Below, piece after piece: positions 21,415-34,200 of a stretch of 60,000 nucleotides of DNA; the first letter of the stretch is position 1, and the number at the start of each line of letters is the position of its first letter. This DNA is from Nymphaea colorata (lineage: Eukaryota > Streptophyta > Magnoliopsida > Nymphaeales > Nymphaeaceae), in contig NC_045140.1 in the NCBI RefSeq assembly GCF_008831285.2, forward strand, positions 16,120,370 through 16,180,369, given 5' to 3'. The position numbers and the translations under genes are program-made. The notes beneath the pieces were generated by a model. That model was not told where the DNA came from and ran no database searches. It saw only the letters and a program-made list of their open reading frames with translations.

Positions 21415-24400
21415 ATGTACTCGAGCCAGTATGACGGCAACGCCCTCTTCTCCGGCGGTGGATTCATGCCGTCCCAGTCGACGGCGACGATCACCGATTC
21501 CGGTTTGTCCACCTTCAAGGTAGATCGTGGAATCTTGGCGCCTAAAACTCGTCCAGTTCTTCTTGATTCTTCTTTCGGAAATTGATGTGTCTTGCTTCTT
21601 GCACATCCCAGAAGCGAGGAAACGGCGGAGTCATTCCGTTGACCGTGAAACAGATAAGCCAGGCCGTGCAGAACCTGTCCGATGATAATTCAAATATTGT
21701 GGTGGACGGGTGCGAGGTTAATAATGTAAGTTATTTTCCCGCCGAACGCTTGACTTCCCTTCCTTTTTGCTTGTTCTTTTAACCCTAGTTTCTGTGCGAT
21801 GTTTCTTCTGATTTTCATCCTCTTTCGGTAAGATCGTCCTCGTCGATTCACTTTTCTTGGGGCATCTGCTTTAGTTGTTTTTTTTCCTGTTTCGTTTGCT
21901 AGCATGCTTTTCTTTTTTCATTTATCAGTTTCTAATTCGAATTACCATGTGCTCTGATATTCGGGAAGAACATAGTTTATTATGAAAGAAAAACACCTTT
22001 TCATGACTCTAAATATCTGAAGAATGCAGTTTCTTTTTTAATATTTTCTTTATTATACTAATTGTTGGATACCGTCGCAGATCTATAGTATGTTGACATG
22101 TTGATAGTACCTTTACATTTTTTGCTGAGTTATTGGTTTGAAGCTTTTACGCATTCTGTTGTTCTCGATGAAACCCTATCCGGTTGGCGCTTTAAAATTT
22201 CTTTTTGGAATTGGTCAAGAGATGTAGTTTTGAAGTTAATCTATTTCCGGTTTGTGGTTCATATGCTTCTAAACATGTTTGTGATAGCTAACTATGATTT
22301 GATCTGGCTCATAAATCAACGTTAATCAACTAAATTTTGGTAAAATAACTAGCCACAGTCACCATTCATCGTAGGCAATCAAGGGTCTGTTCATATCGCT
22401 AGAAGCTAGTCAGATGTTGAGCTATATTTTTCATTGCTTTGAATTATGAATTTTTAACACCAGGGTTGGGCAGTCTATGAACGACAATCAAATGTTACCA
22501 GTTGCTCCGACTTTTCTCTCTGAATTTACTTTTACTGCACTAGGTTGGGTGGCGGAAGGTTCATTTGTCTTGAAGTTTTATGACATATTCTTTCTGGTTC
22601 TCATCTATTTGTTGCATTACTTATTAAATTACATTGCTTGGAAGGTGACATTGGTTGGAATGGTGTTGAACAAACTTGAAAAGGTTACTGATGTTCAATT
22701 TGTCCTAGATGATGGGACTGGAAGAATAGATGTTACCCGATGGTAGGTTATTCAAATGTTTGCCAGTATGTTAGTCCTGTATTTACCTTCTGATTTGAAA
22801 CATTGAGCCTTCAACACTTTTTTTTAGTAAATTTGCTGATCCTCGATCATATTTCTCAGGGTAAATGATGCATGGGAATCAAATGAAATGGCTTTGGTTG
22901 AGTAAGCTTCTTCCTTGGCTATCTGATTTAACTAGTGTCTTCATAATCCACATAAAGCAGCATGAAGTGCTGTCTGTCATAAGTTGAATTCTAGCAGTCT
23001 TGGTCTCTTTCTGCGCTTCGGGGATACTTTGTAAAATTTCTCTTTCTCTATCATGTGCAAATTTCGGGAGCCATTTTCTAGTTCGACACATTGTCTCCCA
23101 ATATTATTTATAAGGGCTGCTTCTCTTAAGGCAATATTTCCTATGCAGGAATGGCTGTTATGTTCGTGTTCATGGGCATTTGAAGACGTTCCAAGGAAAA
23201 AGGCTTATCAACTCTTTCTGTGTAAGGTATGCAAAAAAAAAAAAAAAAACTATGTAAATTTTCTTTAAATAGCATGCTTCTCTAAGCCTTGATTGTGTGC
23301 ATTGATTATTTTGTCCACTTCATTTATGTAATCTTGTTGCTCAATGGAGGTAAGCGAATTTCTGGAAACTGCAACTTGTGGCAAATGGCCGCCAATCTTC
23401 TAGCTGTTTTTGTCAAAACTCTGGAATATCAAATAAACTAAAACCTGGTATATGCTTTGAAGTGTTAGTGTTAGTGACTTTGCTGTAAAGTATCTTGGCC
23501 GTGGTTTGCATTTCCTCATTCATGCTTTGGAGTTTGGATTTTATCTATTAAAAGTAATGTCACTGTGGCTTGGCCAGGCTCAGAACCTAAAAAGCTTATT
23601 TATATTCATCTGGAATAGCTTTAGACAATGTTTGGTCCGTCACTGTATATGCATATGAGGCAAGCATTAAAGAAACATAGGCACATATATTGGCAATATT
23701 TTCAAACTATCATGAAGAAACACAAAAAAATAAACAACAAAGAATTGTAAGGCCCTTTTTCTCAAAAGAAATTTTTTATAATTTTTTAACATTTTAATCA
23801 TTAATTGAATTTTTATTAATGTTTTTTTAGAAAATTAGTTGAAAATTCATAATTTAATAATCTTTCTATGGTTTTTTGTGTATTTTTCAATTTTTTGATT
23901 CTCGATATTTTTCAAAGAGAAACTAAGGAAGGATATTTGTGACCTTGCATCACATATACAAGCGGACACACGCGCACATATGATACATGGTTTTATATAC
24001 ATGTGCAGTGTTATGAGAATGCGGCTGGTTATAGTTGCCTTAAAACTTCGCACCTAATGAGCTTGGTTTGAACTGAGTTCAAGATATCCATGAACAGGTA
24101 TCACCCTTAATGCCCTTAAGTAGGTTCTCTAGTCTGTTGGGACTGTCTAGTAGTTAGTACCACCTAATCTTAATAGTCAAAGGTGTGGCTAGGTGCCCAC
24201 CTAAGTGCTTGGGACCAGGACGATTGACTAGGCAACACATTTAGGTGGGCACTGCCTGGTGGAGCTGAATAGCCGCTGATCATGAGTTTTTTCCATTTTA
24301 ATCTCAACATGTATGCAGTTCACCATTTTTATGTTATTTTTTCCTTTTCTACGGATCTTCTAGGCCCTGTTTAGACCTCTTATTTGGTCAGTAGCCTAGG

Positions 24401-26461
24401 CCAATGTAGCACCTTTTATTACTAAGTGTAAGCACCTAATGAGCATGTTGAGCATGAAAAGGGTGCCAACCCTATGAAAAACTGCATGTGATCTTATCGT
24501 GGTTTTGTTGGAAGACAAGGAAAGAAGCACCTGAATTCTGGCTGTTGTGCTTGTTCCTGTTTTTAGAATGCACAATTTTGAGAATGAGAAGAGGCTTATG
24601 TATGGCCATCTACTTTTGATTGTAAAGAATCTGTTCAGTAGCTTGAGATGACTCAATTTGCTGTAAAAATGAGCTGTTCAAGGGCTGGGGCCACTTCACA
24701 TGTTACAAACATGTTACATTATGTGTGCTCTTTATGCAGGGAGGCTGTAAATGGTTTATTAGGTATTAACATTCTTGAAAAGGAAATAAAAGTTTAATAT
24801 GATATAGGTTGTGCTCAGCTGATATGGTTAACCTCTGAACATTGGCAAGACTTTGGCTGTTTTGAATCTAGGAGGGTGCTTTTTTGGTGCAATGTTGAAA
24901 GTTGAAACCATGATTACCTTCTGATTGACAAGGGGGTGCTCAAAGTTTTTGCCAAGTACAGGGCCACCATTGCATGGCAATCATTAGGTGCTTTCCTGTT
25001 GCCTAGCTAGGAAAAAAAAAGGAACAAAAAGATTAGCGTGCTTGTTTTGATGGAATGCACAGGTTAGTAGTTCACCAGGTACCTCCAGAAGAAACCAAAG
25101 TGGAGTTAAATGAGGAGGCTGCGATCTCTTATAAGTGAAGAAAATGCAAGGAAAAAATAGGATATACCAAGTTGGTTGGCTTTAAGTTAGGGCATTCGAC
25201 AAACTAGAAGAAGATCATGAAATGGTTCTCTTTTTCATTATTGTTTGTGAATTTTTGGAGTTCTTGTCTTGTATTTTCTTCATGAAAATTCAATAGAGAA
25301 AATTTTCATTCCCTGAAATTCCCAATGCATACCGTTGTTTCACTTCATCTAATCAACAGTAAGTTTCTCATATCTTATGTTGAATTTGAGAAAGTTTCTT
25401 TCTATTTGATGCTTTGTTTGTCCTTGCAATTGCATAGTATTTTAGGTTCCCATTTATAAAGAACTGCAATTTGTGGGAAGATAAAGGAACTGGTTACTGA
25501 ACCAACCAGCAGCTGGAACATTGTCCTGAATGATTGTTATATATTAGAAGTTATTGACTTGTCTGCTTCTGCTCTCAAGCATTCGGTGATGTATGCTGAT
25601 ATCCAACTGCTGACATACCTTTTGAATTTAAAATTGGATTTGATTTCAGTTTTCTCTGTAGGGACATGACTCATGATAAACTTACTTGGGTTTAATGGAC
25701 TTACTGGGCTGTTTTTCTTGTATTTTTAGGCCAATAACTGATTTTGATGAACTCACTTGCCACTATGTTGATTGTATTGCTGTTCATGTGGACAATGTCA
25801 AACGACAGGTATATTGTATTATCATTAGCTTTTTCTGTTGCCCGTTGCATTTCATGCTTGAGTGTTGCTTGATTATGTGGAACTGCAGTCTGGAGGTGCA
25901 CAGATGCAGCCTAGTTCAACGCCCTCGGTCTTTCAGAATGGTTCCATGGGACATCAGCCTGTCGCTAATCAAGTAGAGCTCATTATTATTTTTTCTCTAT
26001 CATATCTGCTTTAATTTCTGAAGTAGCATCGTTCATTAAACATCTGCCATTTGCTTCTTCCTTCAGTATTCTTCACGTGCATCGACAATTGGATCTGGAT
26101 CAGAACAGGATATCAACACTCGAGTCCAGAAGATATTCGAGGAACCTGCTAGCTTGTGAGTTAATACGAGACGAGTTCGTTCTTAGAAAAGTTTGTAGCT
26201 ACCTTGATCTAATTACTGTTTTTTGGTTTCACAGAGCTATAGAGCAAGGATTGCATGTGGATGAAGTTGTCAGGCGACTAGGGTTGCCCAAGAAGCGTGT
26301 CCTGTAAGGCTTTCTCTCTCTTTCTCTCTGTCTCTCTCTTTCTCTTGTTCGTCACTAGTATTTTTCATTCTTGCAGTGAAGCGATTGATTTTTTGGCAAG
26401 CGAAGGATTTATCTATTCAACTATTGATGATGACCATTACAAATCAACCACTAATGGCTAG
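21415..26461 (+). CDS. RPA2: Replication protein A 32-kDa subunit (RPA2)
   Basis: Ten exons in frame with GT-AG borders: 21415-21519, 21612-21725, 22645-22742, 22860-22901, 23149-23226, 25730-25808, 25889-25972, 26067-26155, 26235-26303, 26377-26461. The product is 280 aa, the usual length for plant RPA2. The N-terminus (about 35 aa) is rich in Gly, Ser, Thr and Gln, the region phosphorylated in other eukaryotes. The OB fold covers about residues 70-175, with VTLVGMVLNKLEK, FVLDDGTGRIDVTRW and VRVHGHLKTFQGKR. After a Ser/Gln-rich linker, a winged-helix domain (about 210-280) shows VQKIFEEP, EQGLHVDEVVRRL and AIDFLASEGFIYSTIDDDHYK. The protein works with RPA1 and RPA3 to bind single-stranded DNA in replication, repair and recombination. 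Intron 5 (23227-25729) is 2.5 kb. E2F-type sites flank the start, consistent with S-phase expression. Confidence 0.95.
24193..24252. repeat. Inverted repeat in RPA2 intron 5
   Basis: GTGCCCACCTAA (24193-24204) and its exact complement TTAGGTGGGCAC (24241-24252) flank a 36-bp loop, with partial complementarity continuing outward. It may be the core of a small foldback element; the intron is otherwise unremarkable. Confidence 0.6.
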
Positions 26462-27026
26462 GATGCTGAAGTCTTTTGGACATTGTTGGGGTATTGTAAA
26501 ATATAACTACTTTATTTTCATTCAAGTTCCTTACACTGATTTGATGCTATATTGGGCCTTATAGAATTGGGCATGAGCTTTTGAGCATACAACTTGTTGA
26601 AGAGTTTTGCAGCTTTTCCTATTTTGTATATTTATTTTTCAACCTAAGTTGGTGGGAACTAAGCTGGGTAATATAGATTGCTTCGGTATATGGGCTAGGA
26701 TGGAAGCTCTCTTTGGGATTGTCAAGCTTGGAGAACAAGCCTACAGACTTGAACTAATGGAATGTTAATGCGGTATGGTCTATGGTGTAAGTTCTCGTGA
26801 GTCGAGTATTGACCCAAATGTAACTTAATCCTAGGGGACTTGGTAATGAATCAGCTAACTAGTTCAGGATCACAGGAAAAGGTTTGAACATATAATCTAC
26901 TCTAAGAGTTTCTAGGGACTAAAATGGATGATGTAAACCATCCCTTTTGTAAGACAAAGATAAAGACAATGATCTGAATTGTCACAAATTCAGAATTTGT
27001 TCAGTTGAAAATAGGCATTTCCCCAA
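26462..27026. other. 3' flank of RPA2
   Basis: Probable 3' UTR and intergenic DNA. A diverged partial copy of the tandem unit described next (CACAGGAAAAGGTTTGAACA) occurs near 26871. Confidence 0.4.
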
Positions 27027-27341
27027 ATGGGGTTTGCAGTGGAAAATAGCGATTGATTTTGGATAACCATATTTACGGGATTTTAAGACCTGAAATGCAC
27101 AGGAAAAGGTTTGAACAGATGATCTATATTCTTAGTCCCTTCAAAGGTTTCTCTCTTGGTTCAGACCTGTACTTGGCTCGTGTATATGGGGTTTGCAGTG
27201 GAAAATAGCGATTGATTTTGCATAACCATATTTACGGCATTTTATGACCTGAAATGCACAGGAAAAGGTTTGAACAGATCTATATTCTTAGTCCCTTCAA
27301 AGGTTGCTCTCTTGGTTCAGACCTGTACTTGGCTCGTGTAT
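27027..27341. repeat. Tandem duplication of about 159 bp
   Basis: Unit 1 (27027-27185) and unit 2 (27186-about 27341) begin with ATGGGGTTTGCAGTGG and end with TTGGCTCGTGTAT. They differ by a few substitutions (GGATAACC versus GCATAACC) and short deletions, so the duplication is fairly recent. No coding content. Confidence 0.92.
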
Positions 27342-28533
27342 GTATCTACAAGACCTTGTCAATTGTGCACGATTTAATTCAATAGCTTCTCAATCTCTGG
27401 TACAGTTGGCATCTTGGATAAGCTATTTCAGTGACCGGGTTCGCGATTGTCGAGTCATTGGATATGTCCTTTGAGCTGTTCCCATTCAATTTTGCCTGTC
27501 AAAATCTGATAATGACCTGCCATGCGGCCTTTTGCTGGGTTAAATTGGGGGTTGACCTTTTTGGCTACCGTGTTTGATTGATGGCAGGCGTACTGCATTT
27601 CAACATTGCGATTGCGTTATCAAAGAGGCAGTGTTCTCGGCTGCGCGTGTGGAGCGTAAACTGTTCCTCTTTCATTTTGCCTGTTGGGCCTCTTTTGGTA
27701 AGCCGGAAAATTACGGAAATTTAACCATTTCAACGTTTCTTTAAATCTGAAGGTTGTCATTTCATATGTTCTTTTGAAAAGTGCGTTCGCCCGAGGGCAA
27801 TAGACGAATAAGACCGATATTAACTAGATATCTAAAACTCTTTCTATTCATTAAAATACAATGCAAAAAACTACCATTCATCAGGTAAGTGATCACCTGT
27901 AGTTTTTCAATCGAAAGAATTTCTCCAAATCATGAGTTATTTTTTGCTCATTCAATTGAAGGATTATAGAGGACAATCTTGCACGTCCAAGTACTTGAGA
28001 ATTGAATACAGGAGCGTATGCAAACATCAAAGTGCAACCGTCCACATGGGCACCTCCGCACACAATGCGTGTTATTCTTGGGCCCGCGCCATGCTTCGAT
28101 TTTGGGGAGGACAAATCGCGACGTTTTGACGGAAGGCTTGGTCGGAACCTGAATTCAGATTCAAGCTGCATAATTGGATGTGAACCTGTTTTACTGGATG
28201 CTGTAAGATGGATGTTCAGAACACATCCTTAGATGAACAAATCATAGATTACGGTGGGTTAGACGTATCCCTATCATGTTCACATCTGAATTGAACAAGA
28301 GAGAGTACATAATTGAGTCCAATCTAGGCGAAGCCGCCTCCGGAGTCGGATGAGCCTGGAACTAGGACAGGCAACCCACCATGGTGTGATCTGGATATCT
28401 AAGCTAGACGGGTCCCATATCCACATGGTTTGAGAACAGTACTCTCAGTAAAGACAAAATGGGGACAGATTGCTGTTTTCATCCGTTTGGGACGACCCAG
28501 AATCCAAATCTATAATTGGCATATCAGAGTGGT

Positions 28534-28536
<3 letters not shown>
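27342..28536. other. Gene-free intergenic DNA
   Basis: Short open frames on both strands without recognisable domains or splice structure. Confidence 0.4.

Positions 28537-28621
<85 letters not shown>
28537..28621. repeat. Compound microsatellite (AT)n(AG)n
   Basis: About 46 bp of AT (28537-28582) pass directly into about 39 bp of AG (28583-28621). Reading frames through it (YIYI then RERE) are artefacts. Confidence 0.97.
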
Positions 28622-28626
<5 letters not shown>

Positions 28627-31230
28627 GGGGAGGGGAGCACTTGTAGATACATCTGGGAGACCAAGTTGCAGAAGCACAGCCTGTTTTGGGGGTTGATGAG
28701 GACAGCAGAAACCATGTCTATGGTTTCGGCTAGGGGGTGGTCCAGGACGGATGTTACGGCCTCCGGGAGTTGGGAATAATAAATATGAATGTGGAAGAAA
28801 ATTAAATTAGAACCTGTCATCTATTTTTGCAGGACATATTTCACTGTTTTGGGATGGGGAGGAAGGCCTGACCACATTGGCTAGTGAGCTTGGGATGCTG
28901 CCGTTGCTCACAACTCACGGTGGCCATTTCAACTGCCTCGTCGCATGTGCGTCATGGAGACTGTGCTTCGGGATGGGACCATCAACTCGGTAGACGTGGG
29001 CGAGTTGCATTCATTAAATTTTTAGGTATTTCCTGACTTTTTTATTAAATAATATCCGAGAAGGGCTTTGGGTTTCTTGATAGGATTATTCTATGCTAAA
29101 CTGTTACAAGCATCACGGTTACTTAGGTTCGAGTATGGTTGTTGATTATCGGTTTTGCAGTACTACATTTTAATTGATTGGTATAGTATGGCTCCACTCA
29201 AGTGTCGGGACAGAGTTAAGATGGAAAGAAGGAAGAGGATTTCGGTCCTTTTTGGGTAGCTTCCGGTCACCTGAAAAAGGGAGGACTATTGTTTTATTTA
29301 TTTTCAAATTTAAAAACTCGGTTGGGTTGAGTGAGCTGGTATGGTTACCATTTATAGCTAGTTCTCATAATAAATATAGAATATACAAAGTTTAACCCTT
29401 GTTTGACAATAATTTGTTCAAAAGCGTGAAGCATGGCGCTGCCTGTTTTTGGAATCCTATCTACACAGTAGGCCAATTGACAAAGATTTCGCTTCTAAAT
29501 CTTGTTATTTTTCATTTTAAGTTTTTGTGTTCGTAAATATATAATTATTTACTTGCTACGTTTTGCACATGCTTTCAACCAAGCATGGCATCTTGAAAAC
29601 CTCGCTGTTTCGGTAGGACATTTTTAACAGCCATTCTCTCATAACGAAATTAACGGTAAGCAGAAGTCCTGTGTTGATAATACACATTGTAATGCAACTG
29701 AAGTTCAAAACTGCCGTTCTTTTTTGGTGTTCATGTGGGCCAAGATTGGTGGGAGAACTTGATTGGTGGTCGTTTTTCAAGTAAATCTTATGATTCGATC
29801 CAGAAACAGAAAACCAAAACCATTCTCAACATCCATTTGATTGTGGCAGTCGGACCTAATTACACAACTACAATCAAATTTGAGAGTGGGGTTATGATCG
29901 AATGGAAGATGGCGGCAAACAAATCAATCTGGTTTACGCTATCCTAGTGCATGCAATCACATTTATTTTCGTATCTAAAGAAATCGTGATGGCCGTCAGA
30001 TTTTGGACTCACATGCAGAAGCCCAAAACCATATCCCCGTCGAATTATTGGCATGATTCAACTTACATTACCAAATCCGATGAATTCGACACGAATATAC
30101 AGTAGTTTCTAGATTCCCTTTAGTTGTCATCCACTCAAAACTGACCATGAGCATATCACAAATGACAAAAACGTAAATGGAACAACGCATCCTCAACATG
30201 ATCCTCCTAAAACTAACAGGCAAAATTGAACGCGTCCAAGCAGAAACTCGGTGGTTTCTCTCATCATTGAAAGGGATCCAAAGAAAACTGTTAATGGACG
30301 ACTCCCAGCGTTCACCATGTGAACAGAGGGTAGTCAGAGTCCCCACATATTACTATGCTGTGATTGGAAGGAAAGGTACTGAACCAGCCCTGTTCATGTA
30401 GTGTAACTTCTACCATGTGAGGATGAACTTGCCAGGCCCTGGCACAGGGACCAAGTATCTATGTGCTCATGGTCACGTGATCTCTGGACGCACGCTGAAT
30501 TAGGGCTCTTGAGGTGGGATGTGAAGCAAGTGCTTTGCTGTAGCTTGGTGTTTGGAATGTTACAGAAAGAAGGGGATTCTTGTTCGTAGTTGTCTGGAAT
30601 CTGAAGAGGAAAGCAAGCTTGAGCAAAGGAAATGCGCTCAAATCCCTTGAGTCAAGGACGAGACAGAAAGTGGCTTTCAGTGACACAGTGAGTGTCCTGG
30701 AAAAGCGGCATTTAGTGCATGTCCTCCAGAGAGGCGAAGACCCCGTCCATTGGTGAGAAGGTAAAGCCAGATATGTAAAATGCAAAGCATGAATTTACAT
30801 ATCTAAATGTTTCAAGTTGCGTCAGACAAAATTACACCTCATAGACGCGATTTACATGTTCTCCGGAATTAAAGTGTTTTTTTGGGATCACTAACTGTTG
30901 AGAATTTTGTTACCGTCGTTTTTTAAAGACAGTATCGGATCGCCCATATTCGTGTTGAGCTCTTGTCGCCTTGAGGCGATTCTTATCAAACGAACTATGT
31001 ACCAAAATCACGTCTACACCGTTGATAGATTAACGAACATTAAGTATTATGATTTATGTGGCACTTTTATATAGGCTTTCGGACAAGCTTCTACTGGACC
31101 TCCACTAGCATCAAGATGGCGCCGGACAGTCATGAAAGGTGGAAGTACGTGTCACATTCCGGAAGAGCATTAACTGCGAGAAGCTGCAATAGAGCCCGGT
31201 ACTCAGGTAAGCGTGCAATACATATATATG
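28622..31230. other. Gene-free intergenic DNA
   Basis: No domain-bearing frame. A TATA-like TATATA (31068-31073) precedes an ATG at 31116 and a donor-like CAG|GTAAGC at 31206, but the 30 codons between them are not recognisable and no second exon was found. Confidence 0.35.

Positions 31231-31262
<32 letters not shown>
31231..31262. repeat. Compound microsatellite (CA)7(GA)9
   Basis: CA repeats (31231-31244) are followed at once by GA repeats to about 31262. Confidence 0.9.
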
Positions 31263-34200
31263 TGGATTATTTGTTTGGTATGATGTATAAATTGGTGGTA
31301 CCGAAAAGGATAGCAATAAGACATGCTTTCTTTTGGTTGGAATTAAATGTTACTTTTGCTTTTCATGGTCAATATCCTACGGCTGCAGGGTTAAAAAACA
31401 CTACTATGCTTTAATAACTTTTAAAACCAACACCTTTAATGTAGGAAATAGCTACGACGTTACAGGTTTTTTGGTTATTTATATGTAGGCTAATATAAAT
31501 TATATAACGGCCTGTGTTAGTATAATATCAGATTAGCCCATACATCCATGTGCATGTTCTCTCATATAACTAGCTTGTTTAATAAGCTAGGATTTGAACT
31601 TCAAATTAGGCATAAACGTTCGGGTTGGTATAGTGGGGCATCCTTTAAATACCTTCACTTTGCAGAGCGAAACTTAGACATATAAAGGGAGTTGTAACTG
31701 GTAAGGCTTATAGTGTGAAGGATGAGGAATCTAAAGGAAGAAGAACGGTTCAAACATAATCGAGTTATTCACTCTGTAATTTTCTGTCGGTATGAGGAAA
31801 AATACGTAACAGAAAATCTCGGGTTGCGATTGAGTCGGATCGAGGAGAGATGTGGAGTCTCATATGGAATTGTCATATTGTTCACTTGCACCCCTAAAGC
31901 ACTGCTACATTTTGCTTACTGTTTTTGGAAGGAAGCCCATTAACCATGGTCCCTCACTGCACATGCACTAGGCCTTTACGTCTAAATATGGACTATTGTG
32001 TCCAAAGATTCAAAATTTAAAGTAGAAATTGCTTACCAAGCAAATCACGTTAATGGGAAGGACATAACCTAGCTACTAGCTGTGTAATTAATTTTGATTG
32101 GAAAGATGGACAAAGTACCGCTTCGGATTTGGAATACATGGTTTGTTTAATAAAGTAGGTTCTAGTTCTACACCCATAATAACTTCCTCAAGAATTTTGT
32201 TTTTATCCATCTTCTTTGTTCAGTCCTTAGAAAAGAGAGATACGTAGTCTATATATATATATATATATACATTCACAAAGCCCGATGCATGGCGAGATCA
32301 TCCAAACTATGGAGAATTTTGAATTTTAGCTCCTCCATACGCTTTTAGATATGAGGAGCATAAACTGTAGTACTTTAAAGTGGTTCCATATGGTTGACTG
32401 CAGATGAATAGGTTACAGTTTTCTTTTTCCAGGTCATGGCCATCAACTTTTCTCCATTTGGCTAGAAAACTACTATTGAGGACGCCTTCTGGATACATCA
32501 CGTTTTGCGGTGACCTATTCAGATAGAAATACCGCAGCCAGATGAAATCTTGTAAAGTACAATGACGAGGACGAGGTCATGAAGTCAACGGGAAGAACCA
32601 AAAGCTCATGGAAATTGGTGGCCAGTAATGGAACCATCAAAAGATTAAACTCCTCAAAAGAATAATACAAAAGGAAAAGGGACCAATCAATCATCATCAA
32701 ATATTTCTTTCTCCAAGAAGAAGACTCCACCATCCAAAGATGAACTTCAAAGAGAAAGTTGGTAATTTTCCCGCGTTGCAAAGGAAAGGATCTGTTAAGA
32801 ACTAATGCAAAGGCATGGCAAGCATTGGAAAACAGGTTTAGTGCTCCACAGGAGGAAGAACTACGTGAAAGGCTTGAGTTTTGGATGCTTAACGTTCTTA
32901 TGCTATTGCACTTGGTTTTGTTTTTTTTGTTTTTTTTTGAATGGGGAGGCCTTGGTTTGGCTTGGCGTGGCTCGCAACTTGAGGATCCTGTTTGGGCCGG
33001 CGGGAACAAGGCCATGAAAGTTCGGGAAACTCAGGCTGGGACCGAAATTTGGGATCTCCTCACTGTCAGTCCCCGAAATCGGACATTACGCGTGCTTTCT
33101 TACCCTCGCTCTCGTTGGTTTGCTCTCGTCCTTCTAGCAATAAAAAAACCCGAAACTTCTGTTTATTGCGGTTGTGCCACTCCAAGTCCAAGTTCAAGCA
33201 ACCACCTTAAATGCAGCGGCTTTCATGGCAGTGAGGCAACAGTTGGTCGCCGGAAAAAGGGAGGGACAGAAGGGAGCGTCAGCTTCCCCCTGACACGTGT
33301 TCAATGGCTATTACCTAAGGTTGCCTTCCCCTCGGTTACGAAGAGAGAGAAGGTTTTCAGGACGGACGGACGGACGGTGAGGTCGGCCGGAGGAGGAACA
33401 CAGGTGAGTTCTCTGTGCATCGTTCTTGCTTCAAAGGTTTCTTTTTTATGCTTCCTGAAGCTCAACATGCTGTTTTATGTTCAAACTAGCGATTTTACGA
33501 GATTTTGTTCCTTGTGCCCTGAGGTTTTCTCTTTCTGTGGATGTTTGAAGCTATTAGGATCCGATTTTTGTGAGAAAAGACGCTTTTTTTTTTTTTACGA
33601 AATACGTAGCTCGTTAATTAGGGTAAAAGACGGGACGAATTCTCGTCGGGCGTCGCGAGACTTTGGTTCCTGTTTTTGCTGTTCTCGCAGGCTAGCTTGA
33701 TGTCTTGCGCTTTCAGCCAGCTAGCAGCAATACACTTAGTTTCAGAGTGCTTTCTTCTATAAATTTTTTCTTCTTCAGCACGATCGCTTTTGTTCCGGGC
33801 GTCGCGTCATCAGACCGTGTTACTGATAAAACTTCGTTTTCTTTAGCCCGAGACTTTTCGGATCTCAACGGCCTAAAAAACGAACACCAGCTCTTTCAGA
33901 AAGTCACTATGTTCGAGAATCGCCCCTTCGCTTCGCCTTCTTCCTTTAATTTGATCTGCTTCTCCTCTCCTTTCTACCTCCATTTGCCGAAATCATGACG
34001 TAGCCCGCGCTTCTCTTTTCCGTCAACTCTTCCCCGAAGTCATGACGCAGCGCGACCGAACGCCGGTTCTTTCGCTTGGCCGTCCTTGCCCCTTCAGCAA
34101 GTCTCGACAGAGAAAGAGAGAGTCATTTTCTCTGGTCTAAGCTCGTTTTCCTTTCTGTACAAGCCTAGGAGCTCCAGTCTCCCTCTGAGACCTACTGTTC

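Noticed and set aside
27893-28232. Overlapping frames on both strands with some protein-like words
   Set aside because: No conserved domain, and the frames overlap each other without splice structure.
28524-28820. Minus-strand frame of 98 codons ending in a Ser-Leu/Tyr-Ile repeat
   Set aside because: The front part looked protein-like, but no family was recognised, no acceptor precedes it, and the rest is microsatellite.
32759-33700. 313-codon open frame on the + strand
   Set aside because: It is the longest in the gene-poor stretch, but it runs through T-runs and a (GGAC)4 repeat, shows Phe/Leu/Ser/Arg excess and no domain, and another long frame exists on the opposite strand (32515-33015).
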